Positions 17,551 to 26,650 of a stretch of 38,202 bases of DNA are shown piece after piece. Source of the stretch: Bacteroidota bacterium (GTDB lineage Bacteria > Bacteroidota > Bacteroidia > Cytophagales > Cyclobacteriaceae); NCBI GenBank assembly GCA_013285945.1, contig JABDGP010000029.1, positions 1-38,202 of the forward strand. Direction: 5' to 3'. The notes below the pieces were generated by a model that worked only from the letters and a program-made list of their open reading frames with translations, did no database searches and was not told where the DNA came from. The stretch's first letter is position 1, and each line of letters begins with the position of its first letter. A program made the position numbers and the translations under genes.

Positions 17551-18156
17551 TTACTTAGAGTACAATTCCACTATCAACTGTTCGTTGATGTTTTCGGGAA
17601 TATCTTCACGAGGTGGAAGGTTGATGAGTTTGCCTTCCAGTTCCTTTCCGTCCCATTCCAGCCAGTTGTATTTTTTTGCTCCCTGCACAGAAAGCGCAGT
17701 AGTGATGGCTTCTAACGATTTCGATTTTTCACGCACTGCAACTTTATCGCCAGGACGCAATGTGAAGGAAGGAACATTTACAACATCGCCATTAACCAAG
17801 ATGTGTTTGTGTACCACCAATTGGCGAGCTGCTCTTCGTGTTGGTGCTACGCCCAAACGGTATACGGTGTTATCGAGGCGAGATTCCAAAAGTTGTAAAA
17901 GCACTTCGCCGGTTACACCTTTCTTGCGGGTAGCTTTATCGAAAGTGTTTTCAAACTGACGCTCAAGAACACCATAGATATATTTTGCTTTCTGCTTCTC
18001 AGCTAACTGTGTAGCGTATTCAGAAACCTTTCTCTTCTTGGTCTTGCCATGTTGGCCGGGGGCATAATTCTTCTTTGCAAGAACTTTGCTCTCGCCCATT
18101 ACAGGTTCATTGAACCTTCTGGATATTCTTACTTTAGGACCGGTATATCTTGCCAT
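17551..18156 (-). CDS. rpsD: 30S ribosomal protein S4
   Basis: S4 is a primary 16S rRNA binder. The 201-residue protein has the S4 RNA-binding domain [20 protein letters not shown] (about 87-106) followed by the [17 protein letters not shown] hairpin. The N-terminal region lacks the four-cysteine zinc cluster, as in zinc-free S4. In several bacteria S4 represses the alpha operon. The 132-bp gap before it is the second-longest inside the cluster. Confidence 0.99.
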   Translation of the reverse strand: MARYTGPKVRISRRFNEPVMGESKVLAKKNYAPGQHGKTKKRKVSEYATQLAEKQKAKYIYGVLERQFENTFDKATRKKGVTGEVLLQLLESRLDNTVYRLGVAPTRRAARQLVVHKHILVNGDVVNVPSFTLRPGDKVAVREKSKSLEAITTALSVQGAKKYNWLEWDGKELEGKLINLPPREDIPENINEQLIVELYSK

Positions 18157-18288
18157 TTTCTTATGTTGATTTTAGATCGCTGATTTTAGATTTTCTATCT
18201 ACTACCTTCAATCATTAATTATTCAATTTATTCTCAGTTCTATCAGATTTACATCAAATCAAAAATCGTAACTCTGAATTCTAAATTT
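18157..18288. repeat. AT-rich spacer rpsK-rpsD with short direct repeat
   Basis: TGATTTTAGA occurs at 18167-18176 and again at 18181-18190, a 14-bp period. The words AATC/GATT recur through the rest, and GATCGCTGA at 18175-18183 is shared with the panB upstream gap. No full promoter or terminator was found. It may be a leader for S4-type control or a dispersed repeat. Confidence 0.35.
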
Positions 18289-18696
18289 TTAAACTCTTCT
18301 TTTCTTAGGTGGACGGCAACCATTGTGTGGCAGTGGAGTCATGTCCTTAATGGTCATCACTTCAATGCCCGAAGCCTGGAGACTACGGATAGCAGACTCA
18401 CGGCCAGCACCTGGTCCTTTCACAAACACCTCCACTTTACGCAAGCCTTGTTCAAAAGCCTTTGTTGCTGCTTCCTGTGCTGCAACCTGAGCGGCATATG
18501 GGGTGTTTTTCTTTGAGCCTTTGAAGCCCATTTTCCCTGCTGACGCCCAAGCCACTACCTGACCTGTGCTATTGGTAAGTGAAATGATAATGTTGTTGAA
18601 GGTAGCACGAATGTGGGCATGGCCTATGGCCTCCACCACTACGGTGCGCTTCTTGCTCTTATCTTTCTTCTTTTCAGCTACTGGTGCTGTTGCCAT
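18289..18696 (-). CDS. rpsK: 30S ribosomal protein S11
   Basis: S11 is part of the 30S platform near the mRNA exit path. The 135-residue product has the typical [17 protein letters not shown] and the basic C-terminus [18 protein letters not shown]. The N-terminal Lys-rich extension is short. It follows rpsM by 22 bp and precedes the long rpsD spacer. Confidence 0.99.
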   Translation of the reverse strand: MATAPVAEKKKDKSKKRTVVVEAIGHAHIRATFNNIIISLTNSTGQVVAWASAGKMGFKGSKKNTPYAAQVAAQEAATKAFEQGLRKVEVFVKGPGAGRESAIRSLQASGIEVMTIKDMTPLPHNGCRPPKKRRV

Positions 18697-18718
18697 ACGA
18701 AAAGTATTATTGTTTCAA

Positions 18719-19099
18719 TTATCCTTTAACTGCTTTCTTCTTGTTTGCCACTGTCTTACGCTTGCCTTTGCGTGTACGGGCATTGTTCTTCGTGGTTTGA
18801 CCACGCACAGGTAATCCTCTGCGATGACGTAAGCCACGATAACATCCGATATCCATCAGGCGCTTGATGCTGAGCTGAATCTCTGATTTTAAAGAACCTT
18901 CAATGCGAAATTGCTCGGCAATAATTGCGCGGATCACATTGGATTCTTCATCATTCCAGTCTTTCACTTTCTTGTCCAAATCAACTTTGGCTTGAGAAAG
19001 TATTTTTTGGGCTGACCGGCGGCCAATACCAAAAATGTATGTGAGGCCAATTTCGCCTCTTTTGTTGTCCGGAATATCAACACCTGCTATACGTGCCAT
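18719..19099 (-). CDS. rpsM: 30S ribosomal protein S13
   Basis: S13 forms bridges to the 50S subunit and touches the P-site tRNA through its basic tail. The 126-residue protein begins [20 protein letters not shown], contains [20 protein letters not shown] and ends in a Lys-rich tail. It lies 2 bp after rpmJ. Confidence 0.99.
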   Translation of the reverse strand: MARIAGVDIPDNKRGEIGLTYIFGIGRRSAQKILSQAKVDLDKKVKDWNDEESNVIRAIIAEQFRIEGSLKSEIQLSIKRLMDIGCYRGLRHRRGLPVRGQTTKNNARTRKGKRKTVANKKKAVKG

Positions 19100-19101
19100 A
19101 A

Positions 19102-19218
19102 TTATCCTTGTCTTTGTTTATACCGTGGATTCTTTTTGTTGATTACATACAACTTGCCTTTGCGCCTGATGATCTTACAATCAGCGCTCCGTTTTTTTAT
19201 AGATGCCCTTACTTTCAT
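19102..19218 (-). CDS. rpmJ: 50S ribosomal protein L36
   Basis: Direct translation of the gap between infA and rpsM gives a 38-residue protein beginning [20 protein letters not shown] and ending NPRYKQRQG, clearly L36. The usual zinc ribbon (two CxxC-type cysteines, a third cysteine and a histidine) is degraded. Only Cys14 remains, with Asn and Tyr in the later positions, so this is a zinc-independent form. It lies 2 bp after infA and 2 bp before rpsM. Confidence 0.97.
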   Translation of the reverse strand: MKVRASIKKRSADCKIIRRKGKLYVINKKNPRYKQRQG

Positions 19219-19220
19219 AA

Positions 19221-19439
19221 CTACTTGTATCTAAATGTTATCCTGCCTTTAGTCAAATCATAAGGCGACATTTCTAATCTCACTTTATCGCCTGGTAAAA
19301 TGCGGATATAATGCATCCTCATCTTGCCTGATATATGTGCCAACACTTCGTGGCCATTTTCCAACTGCACTTTAAACATCGCATTGGACAACGCCTCAAG
19401 TATTGTTCCGTCTTGCTCTATCGACTTCTGTTTCGCCAC
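19221..19439 (-). CDS. infA: Translation initiation factor IF-1
   Basis: IF-1 is a one-domain OB-fold protein that blocks the ribosomal A site during initiation. It has 72 residues, from [20 protein letters not shown] to the end KGRITFRYK, with the conserved [14 protein letters not shown]. The start is GTG at 19437-19439, inside the 3' end of map (22-bp overlap), which implies translational coupling. No ATG closer to the motif would keep the conserved N-terminus. Confidence 0.98.
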   Translation of the reverse strand: MAKQKSIEQDGTILEALSNAMFKVQLENGHEVLAHISGKMRMHYIRILPGDKVRLEMSPYDLTKGRITFRYK

Positions 19440-20212
19440 TTGAACTTATAACTTTCTTCGATGTACTCGTGTGTTGTTACTATTTCAGTTCTGTCTTCAA
19501 AGATCGCCACCATGTGCTCAAAGTGAGCGGATGGTTTGCGGTCATTTGTTCTTATTGTCCAACCGTCTTTCTCCTGCACTACATTTTTCGTTCCCATATT
19601 GATCATCGGCTCGATTGCGAACACCATGCCAGGCACGATTTTCGGTCCCTTACCACGTTTGCCATAGTTGGGTACTTCAGGATCTTCGTGCAAATCTTTG
19701 CCAACTCCGTGCCCCACTAATTCCCGCACCACGCCATAACCAAACTGCTCAACATGATTCTGCACTGCAAAACTTACATCACCAATCCGGTTACCGGCTT
19801 TCGCCTGAGCAATTCCGAGATACAGCGACTCATAAGTTCTATCCAATAATTTCAATACTTCCGGGCTTACTTTTTCCAGCGGATATGTGTACGCAGAATC
19901 GCTATGGAAACCTTTGTACTTCACTCCGCAGTCTACAGAGATGATGTCGCTTTCGCGTAATTCATAATCTCCTGGAAACCCGTGCACTACCGTTTCGTTT
20001 ACCGAAATGCACAACGCAGTTGGAAACCCGTGGTAGTTTTTGAACGATGGCCACCCGCCATTGTCCTTGATATACTCATCAGCAATTTTATCCAGGTCTT
20101 TCGTTTTCACTCCGGGCTTGATGGCCTTGGCTACTTCCGCATGCGCTCTTCCTAAAATCTGAGCGCTTTCTTTTATTACCTGAATATCCTCTGCTGTCTT
20201 ATAGTGAATCAT
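19418..20212 (-). CDS. map: Methionine aminopeptidase, type I
   Basis: It removes the initiator methionine from new proteins. The 264-residue enzyme keeps the metal ligands: two Asp in [18 protein letters not shown], His in [12 protein letters not shown], Glu in FAIEPMI and Glu in [11 protein letters not shown]. The VHGFPGD substrate histidine is also present. It lies between secY (6 bp) and infA (overlap), a normal position in the spc/alpha region. Confidence 0.98.
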   Translation of the reverse strand: MIHYKTAEDIQVIKESAQILGRAHAEVAKAIKPGVKTKDLDKIADEYIKDNGGWPSFKNYHGFPTALCISVNETVVHGFPGDYELRESDIISVDCGVKYKGFHSDSAYTYPLEKVSPEVLKLLDRTYESLYLGIAQAKAGNRIGDVSFAVQNHVEQFGYGVVRELVGHGVGKDLHEDPEVPNYGKRGKGPKIVPGMVFAIEPMINMGTKNVVQEKDGWTIRTNDRKPSAHFEHMVAIFEDRTEIVTTHEYIEESYKFKWRNRSR

Positions 20213-20218
20213 TTCACC

Positions 20219-21529
20219 TTAAGCCGCAGCAAACTGAGAACGTCCTTTTACTCTGCCAGACTTCATCATTCCTTCATAGTGGCGCATCAGCAAGTAGCTT
20301 TCAATTTGCTGGAGTGTATCAAGTACAACACCAACTAAAATCAGCAATGAAGTGCCACCGTAGAAGTAAGCAAAATTCTGAGTGATACCGGCCTTTACTG
20401 CAAAAGCAGGAAGGATCGCTACCATCGCCAGGAAAATTGCACCGGGCAAAGTAATCTTTGATAAAATCGCATCTATAAAATCGGCAGTCTGTTTACCAGG
20501 CTTAATTCCCGGAACAAACCCGCCATTTCTTTTCAAGTTATCAGCAATATCGTTTGACGGAACAGTGATAGCTGTATAGAAAAAAGTGAAAATAATGATC
20601 AGTGACGCGAACAATAAATTGTACTGCCAGGAAGTAAAGTCAGCAAATGTAGTTCCTACATAAGCGCCCAAATCGCTATCGCGCCAAATGCTAGCCATCA
20701 AAGGAGGAATGAACATCAATGCCTGAGCAAAGATGATAGGCATAACCCCTGCCGAGTTCAATTTCAATGGAATGAAATCGCGCTTGCCTCCATAAAGTTT
20801 ATTCCCTACAACTTGCTTCGCATACTGAATAGGTATTTTGCGGGTAGCCTGAGTTAACGCTATCACACCAACAACTACAAAGAACAAAGCCAATATTTCA
20901 ATGATGAAAAGTAACAAGCCATTCAATCCTTTTGATTCAACTTCTTGCAAAATCGCTACAGGGAAACGTGAGACGATGCCAATCATAATCAGCATGCTTA
21001 TTCCGTTACCAATACCCTTATCTGTAATACGCTCGCCAAGCCACATGCAGAACATGGTGCCCGACACGATAATGATCATCGAAGAGACTGTATAAAATAA
21101 CCCAGGCTGAATAATCGCTTCAGGATTAACAATTGATTTCAGATAACCGAACGACTGTGCTGCTGTGATTACTATAGTAAGTACGCGTGTAAATTGATTT
21201 AACTTCTTTCTGCCGCTTTCACCTTCTTTTTGAAGCTTGGTGAAATGTGGAACCGCTACCGTTAATAACTGCACTACGATAGAAGCAGAGATATAAGGCA
21301 TAATGCCTAACGCAAAAATGGAAGCTCGTGTAAACGATCCTCCCAAAAATGTGTTCAGCAGATCAAAAATTCCACCTGAATTTCCAGTTAACTTATTCGG
21401 GTCGATTCCTGGCAATACGATATAAGATCCTAATCTGAAAATGATCAGAAAGCCTATCGTATTGAGGATCCTCACACGAAGGTCTTCAATGGAAAAAATG
21501 TTCTTTATGGTCGTTAGAAAACGCTTCAT
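20219..21529 (-). CDS. secY: Preprotein translocase subunit SecY
   Basis: SecY is the central channel of the Sec translocon in the inner membrane. The 436-residue protein shows the expected ten hydrophobic segments. It begins FLTTIKNIFSIEDLRVRILN and contains LGIMPYISASIVVQLL and the cytoplasmic loops with KRNGGFVPGIKPG, a conserved ribosome/SecA-contact loop. It directly abuts rplO with no gap and is followed by map. Confidence 0.99.
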   Translation of the reverse strand: MKRFLTTIKNIFSIEDLRVRILNTIGFLIIFRLGSYIVLPGIDPNKLTGNSGGIFDLLNTFLGGSFTRASIFALGIMPYISASIVVQLLTVAVPHFTKLQKEGESGRKKLNQFTRVLTIVITAAQSFGYLKSIVNPEAIIQPGLFYTVSSMIIIVSGTMFCMWLGERITDKGIGNGISMLIMIGIVSRFPVAILQEVESKGLNGLLLFIIEILALFFVVVGVIALTQATRKIPIQYAKQVVGNKLYGGKRDFIPLKLNSAGVMPIIFAQALMFIPPLMASIWRDSDLGAYVGTTFADFTSWQYNLLFASLIIIFTFFYTAITVPSNDIADNLKRNGGFVPGIKPGKQTADFIDAILSKITLPGAIFLAMVAILPAFAVKAGITQNFAYFYGGTSLLILVGVVLDTLQQIESYLLMRHYEGMMKSGRVKGRSQFAAA

Positions 21530-21976
21530 TTATTTCACGATTGTGGCACTACCGCCAGCCGTTTCAATTGCTTTTGTTGCTGTAGCTGAGAAAGCATGAG
21601 CTTCCACAGATATTTTCGATTTCAGTTCGCCTCTTCCCAGGATTTTTACCTGATCGCTCTTTCCAACGATTCCGTTGTCGCGCATTAATTGCACGCTGAT
21701 GGTAGAAGCTTTTATTTTTGTTGCCAGTTCTTCAAGAGCATCCAAGTTGATAGGCTTGAAATAAATCTTGTTATTGTTCTTAAAACCAAATTTAGGGACG
21801 CGTCTTTGCAATGGCATCTGACCACCTTCAAAACCTATCTTTTTGTGATAGCCCGAACGTGACTGAGCCCCCTTGTGACCACGGCCCGCGGTACTCCCGC
21901 CACTTCCCTGACCTCTGCCAAGGCGCTTATTTGTTTTTGTCGAACCGGTAGCCGGCTTGAGCGTATGCAGCTTCAT
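21530..21976 (-). CDS. rplO: 50S ribosomal protein L15
   Basis: This 148-residue large-subunit protein has the Gly/Arg-rich N-terminus KRLGRGQGSGGSTAGRGHKG and the GFEGGQMPLQRRVPKFGF motif typical of L15. It is one base downstream of rpmD and directly adjacent to secY. Confidence 0.99.
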   Translation of the reverse strand: MKLHTLKPATGSTKTNKRLGRGQGSGGSTAGRGHKGAQSRSGYHKKIGFEGGQMPLQRRVPKFGFKNNNKIYFKPINLDALEELATKIKASTISVQLMRDNGIVGKSDQVKILGRGELKSKISVEAHAFSATATKAIETAGGSATIVK

Positions 21977-21977
21977 C

Positions 21978-22157
21978 TTATAATTCGGTTACGCTTACTA
22001 AATGACTTACTTTTTTAACCATGCCCTGAATCTGAGGAGTGTATTCCACTTCCACAGAGTTATGCACTCTTCCTAAGCCCAATGACTGAATGGTTCTCAA
22101 TTGAGTTTCAGGTCTTTTAATTGTGCTACGGACTTGGGTGATCTTAACTTTTGCCAT
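21978..22157 (-). CDS. rpmD: 50S ribosomal protein L30
   Basis: Direct translation of the rpsE-rplO gap gives 59 residues, from MAKVKITQVRSTIKRPETQL through RTIQSLGLGRVHNSVE, the standard L30 sequence pattern. The ATG is at 22155-22157 and the stop TAA at 21978-21980. It lies 5 bp after rpsE and one base before rplO. Confidence 0.97.
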   Translation of the reverse strand: MAKVKITQVRSTIKRPETQLRTIQSLGLGRVHNSVEVEYTPQIQGMVKKVSHLVSVTEL

Positions 22158-22162
22158 AATCC

Positions 22163-22681
22163 TTATCCGTTAAAAACTTTTGACAATGAAATTCCACGAT
22201 TGCGAGCGATTGTTTGAGGATCGCGCATAGTTGTCAGTGCTTTGAAAGTTGCCTTCACCACGTTGTGAGGGTTTGAAGAACCTTTCGATTTCGCTAACAC
22301 ATTGTGTACGCCTGCGCTTTCAAGCACAGCACGCATAGCACCACCGGCGATTACACCAGTACCAGCTGAAGCCGGCTTCAATAACACAAAGCCTCCTCCA
22401 AATTTCCCGATCGATTCGTGTGGCACAGTACCCTTAATAATCGGCACTTTTACCAAATGTTTTTTAGCATCGTCAATGCCTTTGGTGATTGCATCAGTTA
22501 CTTCATTGGCTTTGCCCAATCCATAACCCACTACACCATTGCCATCGCCTACGACTACAATCGCTGCGAAGCTGAACCTACGACCGCCTTTCACCACTTT
22601 GGCTACGCGCTGAATAGCTACTACCTTCTCTTTCAAGTCGATTTCGCTGGCCTTTACCGTGCTGACGTTACTTTGTGTCAT
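22163..22681 (-). CDS. rpsE: 30S ribosomal protein S5
   Basis: S5 is involved in translational accuracy and the mRNA entry site. The 172-residue protein has the dsRNA-like domain [20 protein letters not shown] and the C-terminal [18 protein letters not shown]. It lies 3 bp after rplR. Confidence 0.99.
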   Translation of the reverse strand: MTQSNVSTVKASEIDLKEKVVAIQRVAKVVKGGRRFSFAAIVVVGDGNGVVGYGLGKANEVTDAITKGIDDAKKHLVKVPIIKGTVPHESIGKFGGGFVLLKPASAGTGVIAGGAMRAVLESAGVHNVLAKSKGSSNPHNVVKATFKALTTMRDPQTIARNRGISLSKVFNG

Positions 22682-22684
22682 GCT

Positions 22685-23032
22685 TTAAAATTTTAAGCCT
22701 CCTTCTCTGGCGCCTTCGGCCAAAGCTTTGACGTTTCCGTGATATAAATAACCATTGCGATCGAATACAATCTCTTTGATCCCGCTGGCAATAGCCTTTT
22801 CGGCAACTTTCTTACCAACTGTTTTTGATATTTCAAGATTTACTCCGCCTTTTGATTCCAAATCTTTTGAAGAAGTAGCCAGTATCGTATGACCTTTGGA
22901 GTCGTCAATTACCTGAGCATAAATTGCCTTGTTGCTCTTGAAAACAGAAAGCCGCGGTCTTGCCGGTGTGCCTTCTATTTTGTGACGGATACTTAACTTG
23001 ATCCGTTTTCTTCTGTCTTTAATCTTCGGCAT
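22685..23032 (-). CDS. rplR: 50S ribosomal protein L18
   Basis: L18 binds 5S rRNA together with L5. The 115-residue product has the basic start [18 protein letters not shown] and the end [19 protein letters not shown], both typical. It lies 8 bp after rplF and 3 bp before rpsE. Confidence 0.99.
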   Translation of the reverse strand: MPKIKDRRKRIKLSIRHKIEGTPARPRLSVFKSNKAIYAQVIDDSKGHTILATSSKDLESKGGVNLEISKTVGKKVAEKAIASGIKEIVFDRNGYLYHGNVKALAEGAREGGLKF

Positions 23033-23040
23033 AACTTTAA

Positions 23041-23598
23041 TTATTTAGCGGCCGCTTTACCAGCTTTTCTTCGTACAAATTCACCCACATAACGGATGCC
23101 CTTACCCTTGTAGGGTTCAACCGGACGAAGTGATTTAATTTTTGCGGCCATCTGACCGATCAATTGCTTATCAATTCCTTCTAGAATGATCAAAGGATTC
23201 TGTCCTTTCTCTTGAACTGCCTGTAGTTTCAATTCGGTAGGAACAGCAAATATTACACTGTGCGAATAGCCTAAGCTAAGATCAAGCACATTGCCCTGAG
23301 CTGTTGCTTTGTAACCTACACCAATAAGTTCAAGATCGCGTCTGTAACCTTTGCTCACGCCCTCTACCATATTCGCAATCAATGAACGGTACAATCCGTG
23401 CATTGCCTTATGTCTCTTTTGTTCAGTAGGGCGATGTACTAATACATTGCCTTCCTCCATCGTGATTTTGAAATCGCGATCGATCACTTGTTTCAATTCG
23501 CCTTTAGTGCCTTTTACAGTTACTAAATGCTCTGCTTCCGAAAAAGTGCAAGTGACACCTTTGGGTAAGCTTATTGGTAATCTTCCTATTCGTGACAT
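23041..23598 (-). CDS. rplF: 50S ribosomal protein L6
   Basis: L6 lies near the sarcin-ricin loop and the elongation-factor site. The 185-residue protein starts [20 protein letters not shown] and carries the signature [21 protein letters not shown] and the C-terminal [15 protein letters not shown]. It lies 12 bp after rpsH. Confidence 0.99.
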   Translation of the reverse strand: MSRIGRLPISLPKGVTCTFSEAEHLVTVKGTKGELKQVIDRDFKITMEEGNVLVHRPTEQKRHKAMHGLYRSLIANMVEGVSKGYRRDLELIGVGYKATAQGNVLDLSLGYSHSVIFAVPTELKLQAVQEKGQNPLIILEGIDKQLIGQMAAKIKSLRPVEPYKGKGIRYVGEFVRRKAGKAAAK

Positions 23599-23610
23599 GG
23601 TCTTGCTTGA

Positions 23611-24015
23611 TTAATAAACGTAACACAAAACTTCACCACCTACATTCAAAGCCTTGGCCTCTTTATCGGTAATCACACCCTTAGAAGTGGAGAGGATAGC
23701 GATGCCCAATCCATTAAGGACTTTAGGTAATTCTGTAGCAGGCTTATACTGGCGCAAACCAGGTGAACTCACACGCTCTAACTTGGTGATTGCAGACTCT
23801 TTGGTCTCAGGGTTATACTTCAAAGCAATTTTGATGTTGCCTTGCTTGTTTTGAGTATCCTCAAACTTATAATTGAGGATATAGCCCTTGTCAAAAAGCA
23901 CTTTCGTTACTTCCTTTTTAATGTTGGAAGCAGGGACTTCAACCACGCGGTGGCGAGCCTTGATTGCGTTGCGAACGCGGGTCAAATAATCTGCAATAGG
24001 ATCCGTAATTTTCAT
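23611..24015 (-). CDS. rpsH: 30S ribosomal protein S8
   Basis: S8 is a primary 16S rRNA binder; in E. coli it also represses the spc operon. The true product is 134 residues from the ATG at 24013-24015 ([20 protein letters not shown]). An upstream in-frame ATG adding 20 residues lies across a hairpin and the predicted start of transcription, so it was rejected. The end [20 protein letters not shown] is typical. It has its own promoter in the 149-bp gap after rpsN, so expression can be uncoupled from the first half of the cluster. Confidence 0.98.
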   Translation of the reverse strand: MKITDPIADYLTRVRNAIKARHRVVEVPASNIKKEVTKVLFDKGYILNYKFEDTQNKQGNIKIALKYNPETKESAITKLERVSSPGLRQYKPATELPKVLNGLGIAILSTSKGVITDKEAKALNVGGEVLCYVY

Positions 24016-24038
24016 AATATCTACTTTAAAAAAGCAAA

Positions 24039-24056
24039 CCCGTTTTCTGAAACGGG
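24039..24056 (-). terminator. Hairpin plus T-rich run just upstream of rpsH
   Basis: On the minus strand CCCGTTT pairs with AAACGGG around a 4-nt loop and is followed by TTTGCTTTTTT, 24 nt before the rpsH ATG. It lies only 3 bases beyond the -7 box of the internal promoter. It could stop read-through from rpsN, form the 5' end of the rpsH mRNA, or attenuate new transcripts. Confidence 0.5.
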
Positions 24057-24059
24057 CTG

Positions 24060-24090
24060 CAAAGATAATTAACAAATTTGGTTCTCCAAA
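24060..24090 (-). promoter_or_regulatory. Internal promoter before rpsH
   Basis: On the minus strand TTTG (24090-24087), a 19-base spacer and TATCTTTG (24067-24060) match the Bacteroidota consensus exactly. It lies in the only long gap between rplC and rpsK, so it divides the cluster at rpsN/rpsH. The following bases CAGCCC resemble the start region of the rplC and tRNA-Trp promoters. Confidence 0.75.
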
Positions 24091-24164
24091 CTGTTACCTG
24101 GTTTCGGTTTGACTATTTGTCGCCCCGACCTTGGATACTCAGCAACCTACTATTTCAGTTCAAG

Positions 24165-24434
24165 CTACCAGCTTGCCTTGGTCAATCCTGGGATTTTCCC
24201 TTCGTTAGCCAATTGACGGAACTGGTTACGGCAAAGTCCGAACTTACTCATGTAGCCACGAGGCCTTCCGGTCAGTTTGCAACGACTGCGCAAACGTACT
24301 CTTGAAGAACTGCGGGGCAGTTTATCGAGGGCAGCATAATTGCCTGCTTCCTTCAATGCCTTGCGTTTTGCGGCATATCTGGCAACCAAAGATTCTTTCT
24401 TCAGGTCTCTCGCTATGATGGATAATTTTGCCAT
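24165..24434 (-). CDS. rpsN: 30S ribosomal protein S14
   Basis: S14 helps form the 30S head. The 89-residue product is the longer, zinc-free form. It retains only the first cysteine of each former pair ([10 protein letters not shown] and GLCRNQFR) instead of CxxC pairs, and ends [11 protein letters not shown] as usual. It lies 2 bp after rplE and is followed by the promoter-bearing gap. Confidence 0.99.
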   Translation of the reverse strand: MAKLSIIARDLKKESLVARYAAKRKALKEAGNYAALDKLPRSSSRVRLRSRCKLTGRPRGYMSKFGLCRNQFRQLANEGKIPGLTKASW

Positions 24435-24436
24435 GG

Positions 24437-24988
24437 TTAGTTTTTATTTGCAAAAGGCATCCCGAATGCTTTCAGGAGCTCATAACTTTCTTCGTCTGTT
24501 TGTGCACTGGTCACAAACGTAATGTCCATACCGTTGATCTTGCTCACCTTGTCGATAGAGATTTCCGGGAATATGATTTGCTCTTTCACGCCCATGGTAT
24601 AGTTACCGCGGCCGTCAAATCCCTTATCATTCACACCTTTGAAGTCACGTACCCGTGGAAGAGCTACGTTCATCAAGCGATCCATAAATTCATACATGCG
24701 GTTGCCTCTTAGTGTAACTCTCACACCGATAGCCTGACCCGAACGCAATTTAAAATTCGATATATCTTTCTTTGAGCGTGTTGCAACTGCTTTCTGACCA
24801 CTGATGGTAGTGATTTCCTCAACACCTACATCAATCATTTTCTTATCGGCTACTGCAGCACCAATACCTTTATTGATACAGATTTTCTCAATCTTAGGTA
24901 CCTGCATGATCGACTTGTACTGAAATTTTTCTTTCAGTCCCGGGACGATCTCTTGCACATATTTCTCTTTTAATCTAGGCGTTGCCAT
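24437..24988 (-). CDS. rplE: 50S ribosomal protein L5
   Basis: L5 carries 5S rRNA into the central protuberance and contacts P-site tRNA. The 183-residue protein contains [38 protein letters not shown] and the conserved [19 protein letters not shown]. It lies 7 bp after rplX. Confidence 0.99.
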   Translation of the reverse strand: MATPRLKEKYVQEIVPGLKEKFQYKSIMQVPKIEKICINKGIGAAVADKKMIDVGVEEITTISGQKAVATRSKKDISNFKLRSGQAIGVRVTLRGNRMYEFMDRLMNVALPRVRDFKGVNDKGFDGRGNYTMGVKEQIIFPEISIDKVSKINGMDITFVTSAQTDEESYELLKAFGMPFANKN

Positions 24989-24995
24989 GGCTCAA

Positions 24996-25337
24996 TTACT
25001 TTATAAATTCTCCAGTCTTTTTTGAAAAACGTTGCAGACTACCCTTTTCGTTCAACTTTCTTCCAGTACGGGTAGGTTTGCCAGAAGCAGGGTCTACCAG
25101 CATTAAATTGCTGATATGAACGCCTCCTTCAATTTTCTTAATACCTCCTTCAGGTTTTCCTGCTGAGGGCTTTTGGTGCTTTGTGATAATATTAATGCCT
25201 TCTACTATAGCACGGTTCTTGCCGGTTAGTATTTCCAACACTTTTCCGGTTTTGCTTTTATCATCACCCGACAACACTTTTACGGTGTCGCCTTTTCGAA
25301 TGTGCAGTTTTTGCTGCTTGTTAGATTTCCTTTCCAT
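24996..25337 (-). CDS. rplX: 50S ribosomal protein L24
   Basis: L24 is an assembly initiator with a KOW motif near the exit tunnel. The 113-residue product has KLHIRKGDTVKVLSGDDKSK and GKVLEILTGKNRAIVEGINI, the KOW region, and ends RFSKKTGEFIK. It lies 7 bp after rplN. Confidence 0.98.
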   Translation of the reverse strand: MERKSNKQQKLHIRKGDTVKVLSGDDKSKTGKVLEILTGKNRAIVEGINIITKHQKPSAGKPEGGIKKIEGGVHISNLMLVDPASGKPTRTGRKLNEKGSLQRFSKKTGEFIK

Positions 25338-25344
25338 AAACTAA

Positions 25345-25713
25345 TTATAATACTTCTGGCGCTAACGATATGATTTTCATAAACTGCTTCTCACGAAGCT
25401 CACGTGCTACCGGTCCAAAAATCCGTGTTCCGCGGGGTTCGTCTTGTGGAGTGAGCAACACAGCTGCGTTGTCTTCAAAACGGATATATGATCCGTCTTT
25501 TCTACGCACTTCTTTCTTAGTGCGTACAATCACTGCCTTGCTCACCGTTCCTTTTTTTATCTGGCTGGTAGGCAGTGCTGATTTTACAGTCACTACAATT
25601 TTGTCGCCTACACTGGCTGAACGTCTTCTGGTGCCGCCTAATACGTGAAGGCAAAGCACTTCTTTGGCGCCACTATTATCTGCTACGGTAAGTCTGCTTT
25701 CGGTTGATATCAT
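25345..25713 (-). CDS. rplN: 50S ribosomal protein L14
   Basis: L14 sits at the subunit interface. The 122-residue protein starts [20 protein letters not shown] and keeps the signature [20 protein letters not shown] with the end [12 protein letters not shown]. It lies 2 bp after rpsQ. Confidence 0.99.
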   Translation of the reverse strand: MISTESRLTVADNSGAKEVLCLHVLGGTRRRSASVGDKIVVTVKSALPTSQIKKGTVSKAVIVRTKKEVRRKDGSYIRFEDNAAVLLTPQDEPRGTRIFGPVARELREKQFMKIISLAPEVL

Positions 25714-25715
25714 GA

Positions 25716-25979
25716 TTACTTAGCTTTTTCAACAATTTCTACCAATCTCCATCTTTTGCTCTTACTGAGCGGGCGAGTTTCCATGATTCTCACGATATCG
25801 CCAATACCTGCTTCGTTCTTTTCGTCATGGGCCATGAACTTGGTCGTTTTGTTCATGAACTTTCCATAGATCGGATGTTTCACTTTCCGGTCCATAGCTA
25901 CGGTAATGGATTTTTGCATTTTATTGCTCACCACTTTACCTACCCGTTCTTTTCTGCTATTGCGTTCTGTCGTTTCCAT
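25716..25979 (-). CDS. rpsQ: 30S ribosomal protein S17
   Basis: S17 is an early 16S rRNA binder with an OB fold. The 87-residue protein contains [20 protein letters not shown] and [20 protein letters not shown], both diagnostic. It lies 6 bp after rpmC. Confidence 0.99.
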   Translation of the reverse strand: METTERNSRKERVGKVVSNKMQKSITVAMDRKVKHPIYGKFMNKTTKFMAHDEKNEAGIGDIVRIMETRPLSKSKRWRLVEIVEKAK

Positions 25980-25985
25980 CGAAAA

Positions 25986-26180
25986 TTACTTTTGGCTTTG
26001 CTTCGCTGTCAATTCTGTTTTTAACCGGGCAATGAGTTTGCGTGTTTCGCGAATCTTCATTGGGTTTTCAATTGCCGAAACCTGATGTGCAAATTTCATT
26101 TTGCGTTGGGTTTCTTTCTCACTGCCGATTTTGTCGGTCAATTCAGCAATGTTTAATCCTTTTATTTCAGCGTTCTTCAT
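25986..26180 (-). CDS. rpmC: 50S ribosomal protein L29
   Basis: L29 is a small helical-hairpin protein near the tunnel exit where SRP and trigger factor dock. The 64 residues include LNIAELTDKI, the conserved RKMKFAHQVSAIENPMKIRE and TRKLIARLKTEL. It lies 5 bp after rplP. Confidence 0.98.
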   Translation of the reverse strand: MKNAEIKGLNIAELTDKIGSEKETQRKMKFAHQVSAIENPMKIRETRKLIARLKTELTAKQSQK

Positions 26181-26185
26181 TTCTA

Positions 26186-26623
26186 TTAAGCTTTAACTGC
26201 TGCTTGTTCTACATAATCTCTGCGCACAGTAAATCTGGTCTTGATAGGCAATTTGCCATCGGCCAGCGCCAATGCTTCTTTTGCTGTTGCCATTGTTACA
26301 CCACCGGCCTCAAACAAAATGGTACCTGGCTTAATTACTGCCACCCAATATTCAGGAGCACCTTTACCTTTACCCATCCGCACCTCGGCTGGTTTGCGAG
26401 TAATCGGTTTGTCCGGAAAAATACGGATCCATACCTGGCCTTCACGCTTCATAGCGCGGGTTACAGCAACACGTGCAGCTTCTAACTGGCGTGCAGTGAT
26501 CCATCCTGGCTCAAGTGCTTTCAGGGCGAAAGATCCAAAGGCAATCTGGTGGCCACGTGTGGCTGAACCTTTCACCTTGCCCTTTTGCATCTTTCTGTAT
26601 TTCGTTCGCTTCGGTTGTAACAT
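26186..26623 (-). CDS. rplP: 50S ribosomal protein L16
   Basis: L16 helps position A-site tRNA. The 145-residue protein starts [20 protein letters not shown] and keeps [20 protein letters not shown] and the central [12 protein letters not shown]. It lies 27 bp after rpsC. Confidence 0.99.
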   Translation of the reverse strand: MLQPKRTKYRKMQKGKVKGSATRGHQIAFGSFALKALEPGWITARQLEAARVAVTRAMKREGQVWIRIFPDKPITRKPAEVRMGKGKGAPEYWVAVIKPGTILFEAGGVTMATAKEALALADGKLPIKTRFTVRRDYVEQAAVKA

Positions 26624-26650
26624 GGTTGCTACCTTAAATCTTTCAGTAAA

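Noticed and set aside
24016-24075. Longer rpsH start adding 20 residues
   Set aside because: It would span the promoter start region and a hairpin, and the extra residues are absent from the S8 family.
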